Source: Nautilus pompilius (lineage: Eukaryota > Mollusca > Cephalopoda > Nautilida > Nautilidae). From it: a stretch of DNA of 64,000 nucleotides. Each line of letters begins with the position of its first letter. The first letter of the stretch is position 1. Location: assembly GCA_018389105.1 (NCBI GenBank), contig JACATO010000980.1, positions 1,488,001 through 1,552,000 on the forward strand. Reading direction: 5' to 3'. Of this stretch, positions 36,701 through 49,939 are shown one piece after another. A model generated the notes under the pieces. It saw nothing but the letters and a program-made list of their open reading frames with translations, was not told the origin of the DNA and did no database searches. Both the position numbers and the translations under genes were made by a program.

Positions 36701-36937
36701 TTTCTTTAAAAAAAGGAAGCTTACATACGGCTCAACTCAGTTGTTGTTTCTATTTGACAACGACAGATTGCCTTCTTTGTTTTGATTACACCGATCAACA
36801 GTGGTTCGTGAATATTATTTGGTATTTCTTACTAACTGAAACGTGCTAATTATACATTTGACTTTAGTTTTGCTGTATCAGGTCCAGTTTTCAAGATCCC
36901 TGTTATACCTAGGTACTTGAACTGTGTTCAGGGTTCA
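33766..36937. other. Intergenic, nothing firmly recognised
   Basis: No supported gene. Near 34,890-35,070 a GGCTTAGTCAGTGTGG word and GTGGATTCGAAGCGGC (inverted B-box-like) suggest an old tRNA-derived repeat. A minus-strand frame at 36,308-36,503 with a hydrophobic run and a GTAAGAG donor is treated as a finding. Confidence 0.4.
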
Positions 36938-37014
36938 TTATAGGAATGCGCTATAGTTAACTGTTATGTCGCAGTCCAGTCCAATATTCGCATTAGATTC
37001 CGTACCAACACTAT
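36938..37014 (-). CDS. Unidentified gene, last coding exon
   Basis: Acceptor CCCATGTTCACAG, then two bases completing the codon split by the previous exon, then SVGTESNANIGLDCDITVNY, SAFL and a TAA stop (36,940-36,938). The exon is 77 nt and phase-compatible with the exon ending at 37,383. A plus-strand frame (ATG at about 36,967 to a stop at about 37,089) overlaps in antisense and ends in an acidic tail, but it has no splice or family support. Confidence 0.42.
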
Positions 37015-37382
37015 CTGTGAACATGGGCATGAATTCTCCATCTATTTCTTCACCAACACCTTCAGAGCAGGCAGATGATGACGACTAATACATCTCCAAG
37101 CAAAAGGCAGAACTGTTAACTTCAAGATTACATCTCAGTGAGAGCTTCATCCAGTTCTTCAGTGTGGAACAGTCAGCGGTGTGTTATTGCTGTAATGTAA
37201 ATGGCCTATAAGATGTGCTTGATCATTGGTGTAATCCATCTGAGTGGCTTCATTTTTGTTGACAGTTCCAAAACCAATTTAAAAGACGTTCTTCTTAAAA
37301 CAGAAGTCAGTTACCTTACCATTCCAGTGGTTTACTCAGCTCGTGTAAAAGAGTCTTATGAGAATATGGTTGTGGTACTTAC

Positions 37383-37535
37383 GCTGATCAAATTTACTGA
37401 ATTCTAATGGAACATATGAGGAGATCTGAACGTCATAGGTATACTGATAGGCATGCAAAGTGGGTTTCCAAAGTTGTGTTGTTTCCTGTGTCTGTGGGTC
37501 AACCGTGTTGTAAAAGAACATTAGCGGAGGAAAGA
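37383..37535 (-). CDS. Unidentified gene, penultimate coding exon
   Basis: A 153-nt exon with acceptor TGGAGCCCAG and a consensus donor GTAAGT (37,382-37,377). It encodes VFPPLMFFYNTVDPQTQETT and then LHAYQYTYDVQISSYVPLEF, a very protein-like sequence rich in aromatics. It enters with two bases and leaves with one, agreeing with both neighbours. I do not recognise the family. This is the strongest of the four exons. Confidence 0.55.
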
Positions 37536-37619
37536 CTGGGCTCCAGGTAAGAATTAAATTCCTGGTGAGAGAAATTTTTTAACACGGACCACCTGTGAGC
37601 TCACAGAATGTGTACCTAC

Positions 37620-37670
37620 CATCATTGCGCATCAGGTCAGGGTTGATGATAAACTTTGTGAAGGCAATGC
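37620..37670 (-). CDS. Unidentified gene, small internal exon
   Basis: A 51-nt exon with a good acceptor (CTTTTTCCATCTTTAG) and donor G/GTAGGT. It encodes IAFTKFIINPDLMRND, entering after one base of a split codon and leaving one base for the next exon. The 84-bp intron that follows (37,536-37,619) is short but normal for animals. Confidence 0.5.
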
Positions 37671-37917
37671 CTAAAGATGGAAAAAGGTTTCAAGTACCTC
37701 AGTACAGAAATTCCTAAACATCAGTGATGCTAAACCGAAGAAAGGAATTTTCGTCGGATCTCAGATCTGTGAAGTTATGGCTGATCATAACGTTTTCTGC
37801 TTTCAAAGAAGTTTTTAACTTCTTAGGTTGCCACCAGGAGGAAAATTACGTCGAGCTTGTGCAGAGGCTGGGCTGTTGGCTACCAAATGTCATTGAATTT
37901 TCATTCTCTTAGCCCAC

Positions 37918-38069
37918 CTCTCTCAATATTTTCCCTGCAAACCTGGGTGTTAATGATGAGCACGACGAGAAATTCCATCAAAGCATCAGCATCATGGAGA
38001 ATCTCTAGTAAGGAAAATGGAATAGCAGCATGATGGCGGACTTTTGCTATATGCTGCAGCTTGACACAC
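37918..38069 (-). CDS. Unidentified gene, upstream coding exon
   Basis: A minus-strand open stretch with CVKLQHIAKVRHHAAIPFSL and LEILHDADALMEFLVVLIIN, helix-like. An acceptor TTTGTATTCGATAG fits at 38,070; the donor (G/GTGGGC) is weaker than the others but leaves the right phase for the exon at 37,670, giving ENIERG then IAFTKF. The frame also runs up to an ATG at 38,131, right after an in-frame TGA, so an alternative start there is possible. Upstream exons, if any, were not found between here and 57 kb. Confidence 0.42.
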
Positions 38070-39232
38070 CTATCGAATACAAACGAAAATCCAGGAAGGC
38101 TTTTAGTTAAGTCATCACTCGAATTGATCATTCATGTACTCTCTGCACTAGTTTTCCGTTTAGTAGTTCCAGTCTTCTGCTTATGTAATTTACACAAATA
38201 CATTACTTATTATGTAAAATAATAGTTTCGATTTCCCTAAAAGCTAGACGTAATAGAGTTAAAATAGGTTTAGATTCAGACTCGGCACACCTAAATTGAC
38301 TAAATACATGTATTTTTTTGGTTTCTGAACTATATGTAAAGTTGAAATTTGTTGACAGCGTACAGTGAAATAACAGTCAAATGTTTCCGCCGCGCTGGAT
38401 TTTAACAGGCAACTCCAGACGACACGGCGAGCTCGGAGGACACAGCGTCCGATGTGGACAGTGTTGTGAGCAGGAAGCTGACCGACGAAGCCATTTTGGA
38501 CGCCGAGCGTTCCACGGCTCGGAGACATCGAAGACTCCATCGTCCTTGAGCGCAAAGAGCGGTTAAAGCGGAAGTGGTCACCGACTTCTTCCGCCTCTGT
38601 TTATATTTTGTAATTCGGATATTTTTCGATTACATTTGTAGCAAAAAATTTCAGTTCATGTAATTCTATCATTAAGATTCTATGTATGTACACAAAAACT
38701 TGTAGTCAGAGTTTGTGTACTTTGCTCTTTGTGCTGGTGGCTGCAATCTGTTGTTTAATATCTATATAGGCTTTTATACAAGTCATGTATATTACGCAGT
38801 GTACTCGCAGATGCCCAGGGATGATGGGATTGCGGAATGTGTATATACCGCCCAAGACGGTTCCTCCGTTTGTCTCGGATCAGTTCTCTCGAGGTTCGAG
38901 TTATCAAGATTTCACTATTTGAAGAAAAAAAGGCCTTTTTTTTGTCTTTCAGTCATCGTATTATCATGAATGACCTCCCCTACAAAACAAAATTAATACT
39001 TAGTCTTTATTAAGCATTTTAATTGGCAGAAACAGGAGGAAAAAAATCAGAAATCTTTAGGATTTAGCTAGTGTACAAAACGATACTATGTAGCTATTAT
39101 ATGAAAGAAGGGGGACAACTATTTTTGTGTAAAAAAATCTTTAAATTTGTGTTTTTGTTAACCTAGATGGCTGAGAGAGAGAGAGAGAGAGAGAAGGTGT
39201 GCGTATAAGAACAGGCGCGTTACCCAGTATTA
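38070..39232. other. Intergenic, nothing recognised
   Basis: No supported gene. A short GA run is at 39,173-39,194. Confidence 0.45.
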
Positions 39233-39236
39233 TTAA

Positions 39237-39397
39237 CCCTTTGAGGATCAAGCCACTATATGTACGGGTTTCATCCCTGCAAGAGTAACCTCTGGCTTTC
39301 AAAGGCACGCAAAACTACTTTGGAAACGTACCTTTGCGGGACTACTCAGTCAGGATCAGTGCCCACTGTGGGTATATAAACCCTTATCCTTAAAGGG
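39237..39397. mobile_element. piggyBac-type MITE, 161 bp
   Basis: Flanked on both sides by TTAA (39,233-39,236 and 39,398-39,401), the target duplication of piggyBac elements. The left end CCCTTTGAGGATCAAG and the inverted right end CCCTTTAAGGATAAGG match at all but a few positions. There is no coding capacity, so it is a non-autonomous copy that would depend on a piggyBac transposase elsewhere. Confidence 0.8.
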
Positions 39398-39401
39398 TTA
39401 A

Positions 39402-42400
39402 CCAATAACCGCAATCAATTGTTAAAAACTGGTTAAAAACACGTACAGCTGTGAGTTGCATACTATGGAACCTGTCACAATTCGTAAACATTATATCATA
39501 TAAATAAAAGAAATAGATTTAATAATATTTAAGGCACTATGTGTATACTTTCGGTTTTCGACCCATTGATATATTATGACTGTAAATCAAATTAAAAAGC
39601 TTTACAACTATCTGATATTTTTAAGATAAGAATTGTAGATGGTCCGTTTAGCTGAGTTGACCAATACATATATAGACAAAATAAAGCATTTGTATATAAA
39701 AGGTCACTTAGCTGCTACACGAATCATATTGGGGACGATTATCTGGAATAGACCAGTCTACCTCTTTTAGATTTTCTCGTGACCATTCTACATAGTTACC
39801 GCCCTAAAAGCTTGTATTTACTTGGTATTTATTCAGACTTCATCATGTAAATGAATTGCGAGAGCTATTTGAATTATACGTTTTAGAATTACAAAAACAA
39901 AAAAAACAAACTAGCCGCTAAAAGATTAGATGGAATTCGAAGATTGCTGCGATTTAGTAATTCCTGATAAAACGCAGGAGCTTAGTCGTGTTTACTTGAT
40001 AGTTAATCTAGAGTAATTCCCACAGCTAAAAGACAGTCAGTTGTGCCGGGTTGTCTTGTAACGATGGAAACAAGGGTGTTGAGGTTCTTCCGGTCAATTC
40101 CATCGCGCAGGTGCGACGAAGCCCCCCCGTGTAGGGCAGCCGGAAAGTTAACCAGCAAAAATCCTTCCCTGGGTGCCAGCCACCATGTCAGCCGCACAGA
40201 CCGACTGGCTGTAGAGAGAGCGCACAATTGCCTGCTCTCACCCTGGAGCAAGATCTTGATGGTGTGCTTTATTTCGAATAACTATTCTTAGGTGATGAAA
40301 TTATGCGTCGGGTATCTTTTCGCTGCGAAAATCTCAAATTCTGTTGATAATGACTGCCCACGTGCTGAGAACGACTGAATGTGTTACGCATTCCTCTGTG
40401 ATGGAGGCCTTCCTCGTGTAGCAGAACTCTCGTCCCACCATCACCAGGTGGGCTACTTCTGGCAAAAATAAAACGGACAAAACTACTTTCTAACCGTTTT
40501 CCTCAAATCGCCCATTGTTTTTAAACAAGAAAAATTGCAAATATATATATATATATATATAATAGTGCAATAGTACATTTTATATGGTAGAGAAATTTAT
40601 TAGATGTTTCGCCAAGGTCTGCTCACTTTGTTTCGGTGCACGACCTTGGCTGGCTGCCGAGTTAATAAATACTTTCCCACTGTGACTGAGTCATTTGATC
40701 TCTGCCGTCGGCGGACGGGGGAAGAAGGAAAGGAACGAATCTGTTCTGGTTATGGATCCCACTTTGTGCTTTTTAATAACAGACCCGCAATGAAAGTCAT
40801 CTGAACTGTTCTCTGATTTTTCCTCTGATCTGGCTCAGACATTAGTCCGGTCGGACGTGGAATACCGACGATCAGTGATCGCCACAACGGGGGGGGGGGG
40901 TAGTGGTGCTGCAACCTTCTCGTTTTCCTGGTGATTTCTGCCACAAGAGAAAGTTAATGTTTTAAAATATTTTTTTTTGTTTTTGTTTTTGAAATCGAAT
41001 TAACAATTCGCAAGTCTTAAAGGTTTTTCAGGCGGACATTGCTGTTGGGCTATTGTTTAAAGTGATGACGACATTATAACCTTTTGTCGAGATCTCGCCT
41101 TTGTCTTGGAAGTCGAACACCAAACCCTGGCCTCCTCCGCTAGAAGAACAAACGCGGATATCCAGAACAGCAGGAGAAAAGAAGCGAGATACTGACCAAA
41201 GTGGTTCCAGCTTTGCAGCGCACCGGAAATAACAGCAACAAAATCTATTCTAAAGTAACGCTCAGATGGCTTCGCACAGTAACCACGACTACTTCCGATC
41301 TGTCGGCTCCTAATTACTTACCGCCATCTCGCAGGTTCTCACGACAGGTACGGAGTTCGTTTACTCGTTCTTTCTTTTAATTAGACCCGTTGAAGTCACT
41401 TCAGGCAATTCGGAGCATCCACCGCGTAACGGCTGGCAAGCATTAAGCCAAACCGTCCCTTCCATAGACAGAAAGAAACTTCCCCGACTAAGTTTCCTTC
41501 CATTCCGCACATCCCCAACGGAGGAGACTGCTCTATCGCTTGCGCCCTCTCACAAAGATCGTTGAGGAAAACAAAAGCAAAATTAACAATTCCAGCTGAA
41601 ACGCTCTATTAATTTAACAGTTTCCATGTCACGGTTATGTCTCAGGTATTTCTGGAAAGCTTTCTAGAGAGCTGTAATTATCTGTGACGTCACAGTTAGT
41701 AATTTTAAAGCTGTATTTCGTTTCCTCGATACAAAGCTGCTTCGATTTATAGGAGGTACTGAGATTAATAGGCAAATCCTCTCTATGCCTTATCCCCCCC
41801 TCCCGGTTTGTTTATAATGCTAAGCGGAGGTTATTATCGGTCAGCCGCAAGGCGACGAGTTACCCGACCTGTTTCACCGACTCTCAGAGCGCCAAACTAA
41901 AGCAGGGATGCGTAGCTTTTACTAACGACATTGATGCGATGCCCACTAATTGAAAAAAAAAAAAACAGACAAAAGAACAACAAAAAGGAGGAGAAAATAA
42001 CTGGTTTTATGTGAAATTCGACGAAGATGGGGTTTCAGAACAGCATTTCAGCGGATGAAGATTTGCGAGTCCAAGCAAGACGAGAAGCTAGAATGATGCT
42101 GTGACGTGACCATTTGCATATTTATCTTGGAAATGGCGGCCCTGATGGTGGTGCGTATCTGCGTGGCATGAGATACGGCTTGAACGTGTTGCTGCTGCTT
42201 CTGTTTCTTCATCCATTCCTTTTATCCAACAGAAAGATGAAATGATTTTTTTAAAAAAGTATCGTTTGACCGTAAAATTAATTTTTATAGCAAACGAATT
42301 GTTTTTAAGAGAATAACCGTCATAAATATCTGTGTAAGAAGCTCCAAGTTTGTCGTTTGTTGCTGTCACTATTTCCAGAAGTTACCATAGCGCACGCTAA

Positions 42401-45400
42401 TTGTTACAATAAAACTGTTTATAATCCGATCTTATGCAGTCAGATGCTCAGAATTAGATGTTGAGTCGCGGGTATCGCTGATGCCAGACTCGGTGACTGT
42501 ATCTAGGAGTTTGTTAGAGAAGAGAGAGAGAAAAAAACAGGTGGATAGAAGAAAAGGAAACGTCATTCTAATTTAAGAAATGGTCGTTTAAAAAAAGAAA
42601 ATGTTAGTATAATGTGTCTCATATAGAAAACTATCGTTTTGGCTTAAATTCTTTCTTGTGCACTGAGTGCCGTAAGATGTTGGGAATGTCTCCTAGTAGT
42701 ACTCAGAGAACACAAAGAGAACGCCATCATTAGTGGTCTTTGAACTCTGTTTCAATCTGCAGTTGGAATAATCTGCCTTATAGTTTTTTTTCTGCGAAAA
42801 AAAAAGAAAAAACTTTGTGTGATTTTAAAATTTAAATAATTTTTTTTTTTTTAAATAATGTTTTCTTCCGCGAGAATAATTACTGAAATAGCAACAACAA
42901 CAAATTTTGCGCCATTGCACCGCTTTCCGAGAATCTTCTACGCTAAACAGAGGCGAATAAGTTTAAACTTTTCCGGTATTGATTTTTTAGGCCGAACTGC
43001 GGATGCTGCATCGATCTGATGCCGGTTAAAATCTCGCGAGATCGGCTATTGTGTTGTTGATGAAGCATTTCCAATAGTTACACGCAGTCCGTATATGGCT
43101 CTGGTTAACAGTTTCTGACTAACGTCTCACTGTTTACCGATCTCGACGGAATTATCTGGCTGCATCATTGGAAAAAGGAATAAAGTGACTTTTAGCATCA
43201 TCATCATCACCAGCAACAACAACAAATCCGTTTATTCCACGTGAAATCTTCGTTTTCTTCATTTTTAGAAAAAAAGAGGTAAACGGGAGTAAAATACCGT
43301 GAGAGATTCAAATAGCCTCGGTAGATTATTATCGAAACGACTTTCCAATGGAGGACCCCTGGAAGGGAAATGTAGCGTAAACTTCATAATGTTAGGATAA
43401 TTTCTTTCTTTCTTTTTTTGTTCAAGTAAAACAATAGGCTTTATTTTCAGAAGAGACGTGCCATAAAGACGGGTTTAAACTCTCTTTCTGTAACAAATAA
43501 ATATCCAGTCAAAACGTTCAGGGTTAATTCTGCTTATTACTTCAGGTAACAAAGGATTTTTCTCGGCGTGAGGTCTCTACTTCACGGCCATTTATCGACA
43601 TGATCCCTTTGGCACCTAACGTGAGTCCCTTAAATCGAAGTAAGGACGACTTATCGCCCCCCCTGTATTATTTTTTTTTAAACAGGAGATGAATCACATT
43701 TTTTTATGTTTGTCTGCTAATTCAGAACAAAAGCAACAACCTTGCGGTGGTAACATATCACAGAACTCTCAGCCGATATCTCGCCGTATCGATCAGCGCT
43801 GTCGCCATGGCAATCGCCGTTCCGTTCGAAAGACACGAGAAGCCGGCCGGCCGGCCCGGGGGCTCTCCGGTAGGGTCGGGCTCCCCGTGACATCTTGCTC
43901 GTGTTCGCCGAATCTCCTCACGCGCTAAACTCTCGCCCTGCCGGGTTCTCTAGCGAGCCGATGCGGGTGTCAACAGCAGAGAGCCTCTGTAGTTCCCTCT
44001 CCCTCCCCAGCCCACCGCTTATTTGTCAGCACCAGCCACGTATTCAGATCTACACCTCAACCTCAACGTCTCTGAATCTTTATCGCAGACTATTACGGCT
44101 TGACAGGGGCGGTGCTCTCACGCGCTGCCGTTCAGTATAAAACAAGGGTATTTCTCTTACTGACGCGGTACTGTTAAAAGACACTGCAGTAACTTTAAGT
44201 AGAAGCCTGCTGGAAAATGTCTCGTAAGGGCTGTGCTGTTATCGCACCTGTGACCAGAAGTTTAGCATCGCCCCACAAACAACTATAACAGGATCTATCT
44301 TCAAACCACGCGTTTCTAGCCTGACACTGCCCGCTTTTGTATGAGGATCTCTCATTGACTCCCTCTTTTCGTCATGGGTTGAGATCATTTCAGAAATCAT
44401 GTATTTGCATGTTAGGTTTTCAAATGTTAAAGTTTCGCTTTGTTGGTAAATTTCCTATTGAGTTATGTAAAATTACACAAAGCGATAGTACAGTACATTA
44501 CGATGCACTTCGATCCATTAACGTAACATTATTATGCGAACTTAGAAGGCTTAATTCGACTTTATCACAAAAAGATAGAAAATTCTAAACCTGTGACCAC
44601 GACCGTACAGTTAATCGGGCATTAAGACATCTTCTACACATATATAACCTGGAAACATTTATGTATAGATATATTTACAAAAAATTGAGTATAGCCAACA
44701 TAGACTATGCACTGTGAAGAGACAGTAAAAATCTGTGTACAGCATCTTTTACACTTCCAATAGCCGTTATGTCTACTACAATTTTACATAAATGTCCTAA
44801 GTTTCCGTCCGCATCACTAATGTAATGATGCTCTCTATTGTATCTTTGTCTCGGAGGGACATCACTAACGGGGAAAACAAACCTTTTATTTAAGAAACAA
44901 TCAGATCTACACCTTAATATCTCATAATTATTTTTGAGTTCTCATTCAGCAAAAAAGAGAGAAAACTTCGCTTTCTTGTAAAACAGGTACACGTTTAAAA
45001 GAAGCTACTGTCTTGGTGTTGTGGGCGAACAGGTATATCGTCTAAAAAGGTGCAAAGTATAGTTATTTTAAACAATTTATAAATAAGATTGTATAAGTAT
45101 ATGCAAAAAAAAACGGAAGACAAATCTAAATTAACATTCTATTTCTAATTTTAAGATTTTGTAGTGCAAATCTAACGTATTGCGAAAGCATTAACCTTAG
45201 ATTTTTCAAGTTTTAAAAACACTCTTTTGGTAGTAATATGATATATATACATACATTGACCTCTAAATATTTCGAAGAAAACGGATCTAAGCACGAGACA
45301 TTTCGTTAATATGTAATCGTCAACGTACTCATTTGCATTTGATCAAAAAGGATTACTGTGCGTTGTTAATGAGAATTGATGTTAACAGCAACAAATCATG

Positions 45401-48400
45401 GTGCCATGTTTCAGACTTCCATTGTTTTCATGGCAACATTAAGCATGTTAAAAAATAAAAACATCATCCGTATCGAGGAAATACTCCATCAATGGGCTGT
45501 TTTGTGCTTCGGTCTGTCCGGAAACGTTTCTATTCTTTGCCACTTTGTGTACCAAAGATCTGTAATTTCCGAAGACCTAATAGCCCCATTGCACCGTCGG
45601 CTACACTCGTAGAAAGTACTCATTTTGATAAATTCAAAGATTTTAGGCTCTCATTCATTCTCAAGCATTTTCAATAAGCCCTCGGCTAAAAATGTGAGCG
45701 TAGGCGAGCGAATTCTTCAGCAGGATCAACGGCTGAACCAAGACTGTTTCTATACTTTTCCTTCGCTTGCTACTGATGTCACTAAACTTACCTGTATCAG
45801 TTAATCTTGTGTAACAGATTTTAAAAGAAAATACACGGTATTTTATAACAAGGAATTTTGTAAAGAAACTGAATATTCTGCGGGTTCGCCAATTAATACA
45901 GCTAAGCCATGACCAAACGTTATGCATCACCCCAGTATTTTCAATGTTTCTGGACAACGTCGAATTAAACCTGCTGAATTTGCGTAATTTTACCTGGATA
46001 TATCAATGAGAAAACTGTTTTGCAGTCATCTACATGCTTACTAGGCAGCTAACCAAAAGTGGGAAATGTGGCAATTTTAAATCTAACACGCAAACACATG
46101 GCTTATATATTTTAAAAAAAGACCGTATAAATCGTGACGACAAATATGACTCGGGTAAAAGTAATCAGAAGTAGACATTTAGAAGTGGTTGCAGGTACAG
46201 GGGGTACAAACCCCACCAATGACCGCGGTTTGAAGAGAGATTTTGTTATTGTTATTTCTAAGGTGATGCAGATCCCTTTCCCACGGCCAAAGGCGGACTG
46301 GTATTCAGTGATGCTTTTGTTCTGCGAGGAGAACCGTTTCCCCCCCTTTTTTCTGGAGGTGTATATATTTTTTCTTCTTTTCTTGCTGTGCTAATGCTGT
46401 CGGCGTTTAGCAATCGCAAATATCGGAGAATGTCAGTCCGCGGTCAGAAGCCCTCACAACACCGACAGGCAGACAGTGGGCGGGATTTCTCCAGGCTGGT
46501 TGGGAATTCCAACAGCCGCTGCCGAAAGGTCCGAATGCTCGGTTTAGAGGATTTAAATGCAACGTTTCCGGTTTTTGCTTCCGTCTTACACCGGCTTTAA
46601 TGCGCAAAGGGGCGCGCACGAGAAGTGGGGTGGATAGGATTCTCTCGATTACGGGCCTTTGCCGCCGCTGTATCCCGAACCAAAAGTTCTAGATGCATAA
46701 TTTAATTTCCCGAACGAAATACGAAACCGCGCTAAAATACCGGCGGGGGAGAGAAAGAAATGGAACATAAGTACACAAAATAAATGAATGCTTAACAAAA
46801 TTACAGTTAATGAAACAACGCGAAAGGGGCTCGGGCCGAAAGACTGGGGCGGAGGATGGTTTACCTGGCTAGAAAAAAGGATGCTCTTGGTAACGAATAT
46901 CAAACTAATATTTACTGTTAGCGCATCTGCGTCTCTAATATCCTTCGTTGTGATGTAAAAAAATATGTAAAAGGGACCATGAACGTAGCGAGTTTACCTC
47001 TTGGTCAGCAGATCACTACGTATCAGCCACGTGCTTGGGAAAACGGGAGCTTAACATTGCGCGAGGTCACAGCCATCTTTAATAGCCCCAGAGATAAACT
47101 GGTTTCCCTCACTGTTTGTTGTTGGTGTTGTTTGTAGAATGGCAGAATCCGTTCTGATGTTTCTCTGCCTGAAAACTACCACGTAAACCAAAACCAAAAA
47201 CAAAAGGGATTCTCCCTCAGCCCCATAGCAATAAGACCACTTTCTGTCCTGTCGGCCAACGATTCGCTTTTGAAACGAGACGGTTTCCGATAGCTTTCGT
47301 CTGCGAACGAAGGAGGCGACTGAAAGTGCACGGACTGGCCGCCGGAGTTTCCACACTCTTTGTTCCTTGTTGATCTCCGGAACGGTTTAGATTTCCACGG
47401 GAAAGCGGCAAATGCAAAACGGTTCTGGAACCGTCTCGTCCTTCTCGGCGGAGAGCAAAAGCAATAAAGAAACTGTTCAAACCAGCAATGGAAGCGAAGA
47501 ATCGGTTGCTTTGGCGAACCAAAGGCTTTCGAAGTATCCATTCCATCCGTTATTTTATTACCTTTAAAAAGCCCCGCCTCGAAAATCCCACAGTTTCTTT
47601 AAGGATATTTGAGGGGACGGGTGGGAGGGGTGAATTATAGAATCCTCCCTTTTTTTAAAAAAAACCTGAGATAAACCGCGTACGAACGAGGGCGATACTG
47701 GCTGGATGTTTGGCTGACCGTTCTGTGGTGGTGACATCCGACAATGGCAAGAAAACCAATCTCTTCCAACATCCCTAAAGTATGGAACTTTCAAAGGCAG
47801 AAAAAACAACAAAAACAAAAAAAAATCACCTACTGTCTGTCGATGTCTAGAAATTGGTTGATAAAGTCTGTTATGAAAGAAACCATAGCTTTTCAGGAGT
47901 GGGAAATGGCGGCTACGTATAGAGAAGTACGGATGTCTGCAAATATTAACCATCTTGAATAAGATAATTGTTATATATATACTGCGTATAATTGGCCAGT
48001 TTACAAAGACTTGCGACTGAACTAATTTATAGGTTTTTTAAAAAAAAATCCATGGAGTGGAATGTTTCTGAATTCTCAGTTTATAATCAATAACATTTTT
48101 CTGTGGGGAAAAATCCTCGCAAGCTGATCGATTTTCTCCCCGAGAGCGATGCTAGAAAGATAATCGATACCTTCACACGTGCAGTTCGCTTCAGAACGAA
48201 TCGTCGTTTTTCTCTTGTCCGAGTAACTGTATTTGCTGAGGTAGTAAGTCGCTGATCTTACGCCCAGCGTTTAGCGGTGGGTCGGGCCATGCGTTTCTAT
48301 AATGGCAGGATACCCTCCGTGTGCAAGCAGCCATTAGCATTTTAGTGTTGTTTCTCCGACAGCTTCGCAGGAACAAAGTACTGTGGTCTATGCCTACTTA

Positions 48401-48693
48401 TGAAAACAAGCATTGCTTATTACTTGTGATATCTTTTCTTTGTCTGTTTTCATTGATATATTTTTGTAAAATATTTGCAATGAAAGGAAATAATTTGTAA
48501 ATTTATATAATTAAAGTCACTAAATCGCTTTCATAATTTGACTAAGCATAACTCATGCCTCTCTTAATTTAGGGATAGACTTTATTAGATATATTTTATG
48601 ATAATATTCTGCCATCTATATACAAATTTATTTTGTACAAGAGATATTTGAAAACCTGACAAATGGAAAATCCGTGTTGGTAAAGTAAGAGTC
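39402..48693. other. Long intergenic stretch, nothing firmly recognised
   Basis: About 9 kb with no gene I can support. It contains a TA run (40,541-40,562), G and C homopolymers, a CRE octamer within CTGTGACGTCACAG (41,681-41,694) and a GC-rich patch with GCCGGCCGGCCGGCCC near 43,843. Several short frames on both strands have no domain or splice logic. One 20-mer at about 46,854 recurs near 50,438. Confidence 0.4.
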
Positions 48694-48774
<81 letters not shown>

Positions 48775-48799
48775 TAATAATAATAATATAATAATAATA

Positions 48800-48887
<88 letters not shown>

Positions 48888-48888
48888 T
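48694..48888. repeat. AAT microsatellite, about 195 bp
   Basis: Nearly pure (AAT)n with three short interruptions (near 48,770, 48,789 and 48,803). One of the longest simple repeats in the window. Confidence 0.97.
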
Positions 48889-49787
48889 TTAAAAAAGAAA
48901 TTACTGGATATTTTGCCGATTTAGTTTGATGAATTTGGACTAATCATCGGTTTTTAAAAGTAATTGATGATGGCGAAAGCTTCAGGATCAACTGTATTGG
49001 ATAACGTATTTCTGGATGATAAGCTTAAAGTGCGGGATAACAGGGAACTAACAATAAATAAACATCAAGATGCGGGTCTTCACTTCACACCACTTGTCCC
49101 ATTACCCATAGGTAGTTTGGGCACCTCGAGAGGTATGACCAGGGCATTGTACAACCTGGTGGAGCCCATCCCTCTCCAGGTTGAAAATAAGGGTGAATGT
49201 CAGCGTCCAGAGGAGGGCTGTACAGCTATTTCGGGCTTTTGTCCCTAGATACTGGTCTACCAGACCTTAAACTCTTTGCTGCATAGTGGCAGAATCTGGA
49301 CCCTTTAGAGCAGGAGCGAGGGAAGGCTGACAGGTTTCACGCCCGCCGTCTTTAGCTCTTACTGTAAATATCGAGTAAGAAGACAATAGTAAACACCGAG
49401 TCTGGTCACTCTTGATGATCATCGGACGCATTCCAAAGAAAAGAAAATAAAAAGCCTCTTGTCGAGAAGTTGCGAATCGTCCGAGGTAACTGGGCCAGCC
49501 TAATCTTAGGTTAAGAAACGCTTGCAAAAGCCTTCGGTATCGACAGCGCGAGTTGAGAATATGCGGCTAACAGCAGGCCGAACTGGAGAGCTCCGCTGCA
49601 GCAGGGATCCGAGAACGGAGAGAGGTAGTTGAGAGAAAGGGCGGGGGAGTGGAGAGTGAGTGAAGAGAGAAGCTGCAGCAGTCCTCAAAGCTACCCGTAT
49701 GTTGGTTCCATCAACCGGGCCCGTGCCCCACATCCGCACTATTTGTGGCGATGGAGGTCGCTCAAAAATCGGACATTCCAACCACTC
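48889..49787. other. Intergenic, nothing recognised
   Basis: A frame at 48,964-49,248 has no known domain; no gene call. Confidence 0.4.
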
Positions 49788-49939
49788 GCGACACAGAGGC
49801 ACTAACCGAACGACTTCGGCGCTCACACCGCCGTCTGTCGGGACGGAAAGGCGGCTGCCGACAGCGACACAGAGGCACTAACCGAACGACTTCGGCGCTC
49901 ACACCGCCGTCTGTCGGGACGGAAAGGCGGCTGCCGACA
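49788..49939. repeat. Exact 76-bp tandem duplication
   Basis: 49,788-49,863 and 49,864-49,939 are identical base for base, each starting GCGACACAGAGGCACTAACC. Zero differences point to a very recent duplication or an assembly artefact. Confidence 0.97.

Noticed and set aside
36967-37089. Plus-strand 40-codon frame ending in an acidic tail
   Set aside because: Overlaps in antisense the last exon of the better supported minus-strand model; no splice acceptor or family.
43840-43870. CCGGCCGGCCGG tract considered as a promoter CpG island core
   Set aside because: Too short and isolated, with no gene start nearby that I can support.
47176-47546. Two overlapping minus-strand frames of 109-121 codons
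   Set aside because: They overlap in different frames in a CpG-rich stretch, which is typical of chance openness; no domain.
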